This document shows positions 24,901 to 30,344 of a DNA stretch of 64,000 bases, piece by piece. Origin of the DNA: Symbiodinium natans (lineage: Eukaryota > Sar > Dinophyceae > Suessiales > Symbiodiniaceae). The DNA lies in the NCBI GenBank assembly GCA_905221605.1, contig CAJNDS010000224.1:1403085-1467084 (forward strand). The letters run 5' to 3'. A model generated the notes under the pieces. The model was not told the DNA's origin. It saw only the letters and a program-made list of their open reading frames with translations, and made no database searches. The number at the start of each line of letters is the position of its first letter. The stretch's first letter is position 1. The translations under genes were made by a program, and so were the position numbers.

Positions 24901-27900
24901 GCTTGAAGACCTGGACTACGGTACAGGGTTTAGGGTTTAGGGTTTAGGGTTTAGGGTTTAGGGTTGAGGCTTTAGGCTTTAGGGTTTAGGGTTTAGGGTT
25001 TAGGGTTCAGGGTTTAGGGTTTAGGGCAACTTTCCAAGTGCCCCTAAACCCTAAACCCTAAGCCCTAATTCCCTTAAACCCTTAAACCCCCAAGGCCCCT
25101 TGCCCTTAAACCCCAAAGCGCCAAACCCTTGCAAGCCCAGCCAAGGAGCTGCCAGTTCAACCCTAAACCCGAATCCCTACGCCCTAAACCCAAGCCCTAA
25201 ACCCTAAACCCTAGACCCTAAACCCTAAACCTTAAACCCTAAACCCTAAACCCTAGCCCTAAACCCTCAACCTTAAACCCCAAGCCAGGAGATCTCCCCT
25301 GCGGGGCGCATCCCTACCACCTGGCCGAAGACGCTGGACGAGGTGCGTCTTCTTAGCCAGGGCTTTAAGATTTCGGATTTAGGGTTCAGAGTTTAGGATT
25401 TAGAGTTTAGGGATCAGGGTTTAGGGCTTAGGGTTTAGGATTTCGGGTTTCAGGGGTTTGGGGCTTCGGGGTTTTAGGTTTTTGTTGGTTTGTTTTGGGC
25501 TTTAGGGTTCTAGAGTTTTTGGGGTTTTAGGGTTTATAAGACACACAAATTAGGCCCCTGCATTTAGGGGCGGCCTCCAAGCTACCAGCTCATGGAAAGG
25601 ACTTCGGGAATAAGGCACCCTAAGCGGCCCTTTGATGTTCCCCTAAGAGACCGGATTGTCTGAGACTAAGACAGAACCATTTAGGGTTCAGGGTTTACCC
25701 AGAGCAAAGGGATCTGTACTTGTGGCAAAGAAGGATGTTCGGTACGGATTGTCCCTCAAAGTTACGGAGATATAAGGTACTGAATTCCCTATTCCCTACT
25801 AGGGAAGTAAGCAATTGGTACATTTCCTGTGTATGCGGGGTGTACACGTTTAGGTACTGCTTCTAGGACACCTAGTTAGGGTTAAGTTTGAGGTGTAGGC
25901 TTCTTTTGGTTGGGTTTTGGGAGTGTGCGGTTAGGTTGCGTGGAAAGTTGCGGGGGTTCTGGGCATAAGGGGTTTATAGGGTGCCTAGGGGTTGAAAGGT
26001 TTAAGGGCACGGGCCTGTGTCCTAACATTGGGGTACTCCATCCGCAGACCAAGATGGTACATTCCTCCCCACAGAGGGTCGTCCCCCCCGCCCCACGAAA
26101 CCCATCAACCTTATAGCCTATAGCCTTCAAGCCCCCAACCCTCAAGCCAAAACCCTAGAAAACAAAACCTCAAAAATCTAAACCCTAAATCCTAAGCCCT
26201 AAACCCTAAACTTCAAAGAACCCAAGGCCTCAAGAACCCAAGCATCCTAAAACCCTAGACCCCAAAACCCTAGAAGAAGAGGCTGCTGAGTGCCTCTCAA
26301 GGACCCGAAGTAGGCCCTTATTTCCTTTGTTTCGGGTTGGGTTTCCCGTTTAATCCACTTAAAACCAACAAAAACACCCTTTTCATTCTTAAGTTCCTCC
26401 TGGGCCCTGAACCCTAAACCCTGAGCCCCAAACCCTAAACCCTAAACCCTAAACCCTAAACCCTAAACCCTAAACCCTAAACCCTAAACCCTACTCCTGG
26501 GTCTGGTTCTTGACTTTGGAGGCCTCGTCGGAGCTCTTCGCCCGGCGCGCGGCCGCGCTGGGCGCAGAGGATCGCCGAGGCCCCGCGGCTGCAGAGCTTT
26601 GAGGCTTCAAAAAGAGGGCTTGAAAGTGTTGGTTTGTTTAGGGTTTAGGGTTTAGGGTTTAGGGTTTAGGGTTTAGGGTTTAGGGTTTAGGGTTTAGGGT
26701 TTAGGGTTTAGGGTTTAGGGTTTAGGGTTCAGGGGCTTTAGGGGCTTTAGGGGCTTTAGGGGCTTTGAGGCTTTAGGGGCTTTCCGGGCTTTATTAGGGG
26801 CTTTATTGGGGCTTTAGGGGTTTTAGGGGCTTTAAGGGCCTATGGGCTTAGGGGTTTAGGGGGTTACTTGCTTAGGTCAGGGGCCTAGGGATTTTGTAGT
26901 GTTTAGATCAGTTTCAGGTCTAGGGCAACTTTTCAATGTTTGGAAACTGAGAGGCCAACCTCACACATCTTCTGGGTTTTGGGGTCTGAGGGTTGCGGCT
27001 GAGAATGCATCTGCGGTTTTCGGTTTCGGGTTTTGAACCCTACAATAAACCCTAAGTCCCAAACCCGAAACCCTCAACCCGGGGGTTTAGCGAGTGAAAA
27101 ACCATTGGTCACAACCGTTTTGGTGTTCTGAAAAATGTCGGCCCACGAGCCTTCAAAACAGGAGTTCAGGTTTCAGGTTTTAGGGTTCAGGGCTTAGGGT
27201 TTAGGGTTTAGGGTTTAGGGTTCACAGTTTGGGGTTTAGTTTGGGACCCCGTCTGCCCCCCCAAAGGCCCAAATAAGACGATGGTGTTTACTTCGAAGCC
27301 TGGAGTTGACCCCCCTGAACGAAACAATGCCAACCCAAAACCTCAAGGGTTGCGCGTTACCCGAAACCCTAAACCCTACTACACCCTACTACACCCTACA
27401 AAACCCTACTAAACCCTACGAAACCCTACGAAACCCTACTAAACCCTACTAAACCTCAAACCCTAAACCCTAAGCCCTAAACCCTAAACCCTACGAAGCC
27501 AGGTGATGTGGTCTACCACGAGGGACTTAACCTCGGCTATCGCGGGATGAGTGCCGCTTGCATGAGAGCATGAACTGGGCCCTAAACCCTAAACCCTAAA
27601 CCCTAAACCCTAAACCCTAAACCCTAAACCCTAAACCCTAAACCCTAAACCCTAAACCCTAAACCCTAACCTTAAACCCTAAACCCTAAACCCTAAACCC
27701 TAAACCCTAAACCCTAAACCCTAAACCCTAAACCCTAAACCCTAAACCCTAAACCCTAAACCCTAAACCCTAAACCCTAAACCCTAGACCCTAGACCCTA
27801 AACCCTAAACCCTAAACCCTGAACCCCAGTTCAGAAGGTGGGGCCCCCTAGTTATAAGTAGGGTTATAAGAGCCCTACATTGGGTTATAAGGATCCTAAA

Positions 27901-30252
27901 TTAGGTTATAAGCCCCTTAACTACAGTTAGTATAGTAAGGGGGCCCCTCCTTGTAGATACGATACCTGGGTTAAGTCGTACAAGTAATCCTTGTGGAAAC
28001 GTAATCTTAAAGACCCCTACCCCTAGGATTGAGCGCCGGGGGGAGGGGTTTAGTGTACCCGTGAACCCTAAACCATGATTCTTAAACCCGAAAACCAGGC
28101 TTAGTAGTATTCAGAGTTTACTTGCCATACTGCTTCTCCCAGAAGCCAGGTACTCCTATAACTGGCTGTCCGCCCCAAGACTTTGGTCTGCCTGCAAACG
28201 ACAACTCGTGGCTGTTCCAGTAAAAAAGGGATCGCCAGCCGCTCACACTTGCATGTCGCCATGTCCCCAAGCCTTGTCATGTTCAGGGATGAGCGCGCGC
28301 GAACGTACCGTCGGCGCGGTTGTAAGTAGGGAATGAGGGTTTAGGGTTTAGGGTTTAGGGTTTAGGGTGTATATACTCTTGAAGGGAGTGTTTAGGGCCT
28401 TACTTCCCTCATTCCCTACCAAGGGCCAGGCATTAGGGGAATCCCCCAATAGTTGCGAGGCAGGCCCTAAGCACACGGGTGCACACAGATCCCTAACTCC
28501 CTAACTGGTCCGCGTAAATGGAAATCGGGGGATCAGGTAGGCTAGGGTTGATAGGGTTATAGGGTTTAGGGGTTTGTAGGATTTACAGGGGATAGAGTTC
28601 ACAGGATTTAGGGCTTAGGCTTTAGGAATCACACTTCAAGCGAGGCCAATTCAAGGATGAGGGTTTATTGGTTTTAGGGTCAAGGGTAAGAACTGGTGAC
28701 TTGGAGGTACCCATTGACCTAGATGAGAGGCCCGTTTGCCTATGGTAGGGCGGACCGTGACGGCCAGGCTTTGTAAGCGGATGAAAGGCGGCCAACATGT
28801 CTAGCTACTGTAAAGGTTTTTGTTCAAGGGGCTTAAGGAGGGACCCACCCTTATAAGGGACCTCAGGGGTTAGTTAGGGGTTATTTGGGGGCTACTTAGG
28901 TGTATAGGGATAGGGGTTATCTAGGGCAATGAGATTAAGGGTCCCTTCTAGGGTCTCTCCTTTTACCCCGACGGCCCAATGTCAGTGCAAACGACCTCCT
29001 CGGCGAGGGCATCTGCAGGAAGAAGGCGCAGCACTCCATCGACCGCGGGATATTCTACGTCTGGGCCAACAAGATTGGCACCCTGCAAGTCGCCGGCAAC
29101 TACGCGCCGTGCTGGACCTCTGCGACCAGCACCTACCAAGTGCTCGGAAAGTGGCCTGACACTCTGTGGAAGCAGCGGAAGCTGACGTCGGAGCAGTACG
29201 AGCAGTAGCCTAACAGGGACGGTAGACTTCGGGTCCGTTTTCTTTGCAAGTCTCATGCGAACTCCACAGGTTACAGACATATCCACCGTGGTTGGATCCC
29301 CTATAGTGACGTGCTACGTACGGATCTAGGGTCCTAAGTTAACATATTCTAAACCTAATGGTGTGGCAAGCTCTCTTGAGATGTCAAGGAACTGCCAGAA
29401 CCAGCCTTTCACTTTGGCCACGGTCTTTCCTACACCAACTTCGAGCCACTGGGCGTAGGGGGCTTTTGCAGATATCGGGTTTATGGGGCTCAGTGGGGGT
29501 TGGGCTTTCAGCGCCGCAGTCCGAGGGTGGGTGTGTGCAGTTTCGGTTTCTTTAGTAACTGCCTGCAAGAGTTCTTAAGAGTGCTTCCGGCAACCAGGTT
29601 TTGTGTCTGTATGGTATTTTAAGAGGAACCTCGTAGCAGCAGTGATCTTTGGCAAGGAATGGAGGACGAGCGGACATTATCGGCAACGCAGTAGAATTGC
29701 AAGCAAGAGCATGTTGGCTTTGCGAATGCACTTGCTAATCTGCTTGGGCTGCTATCCGTAGCATAGGAAAGTGAGCTGCTTGTGACTGGTGCCCTCCCGA
29801 TTGCTGTGAAGCCTTCCCGCAATCAGGGGTTACACAACACGTCAGCTGGCTCGAAGGCAGAAACCCTAAGCCCTCAACCCCTGAGCACTTCAAGCCCTAA
29901 ATCCTCAACCCCTCAGGTACAGAGGGTTTATATACCCCCTTAACCCTTGAGACCTTAAACCCTAAATCCTCAATCCTCAGGTATACCAACTTCCAGGCGC
30001 CCCGACCTTCGAAGTATCAGCTCGGTAGCAGTGTTGGACACAAGTTGAGGGCTTGGCGAGGTGAGGGTCTTTGGTCCAACAGCCTTTGTCAACTAAGAGT
30101 CCTTCACTGGAGCCGAATAGGGTTCTGGTGATGAGCGCTCCGGGCTTAGGGTTTTGGCTTTTTTTGGCTGGGGGAAGGGGGTAGTGCGCTTTAAAAGTTA
30201 TGAGTTGGGCTTAAGACACCCCTTTGACCAGACGGTGGAATAGCAGAGAGAC

Positions 30253-30344
<92 letters not shown>

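Noticed and set aside
28150-28226. Frame reading PGTPITGCPPQDFG to a stop
   Set aside because: AG edge present, but no family match and no phase support.
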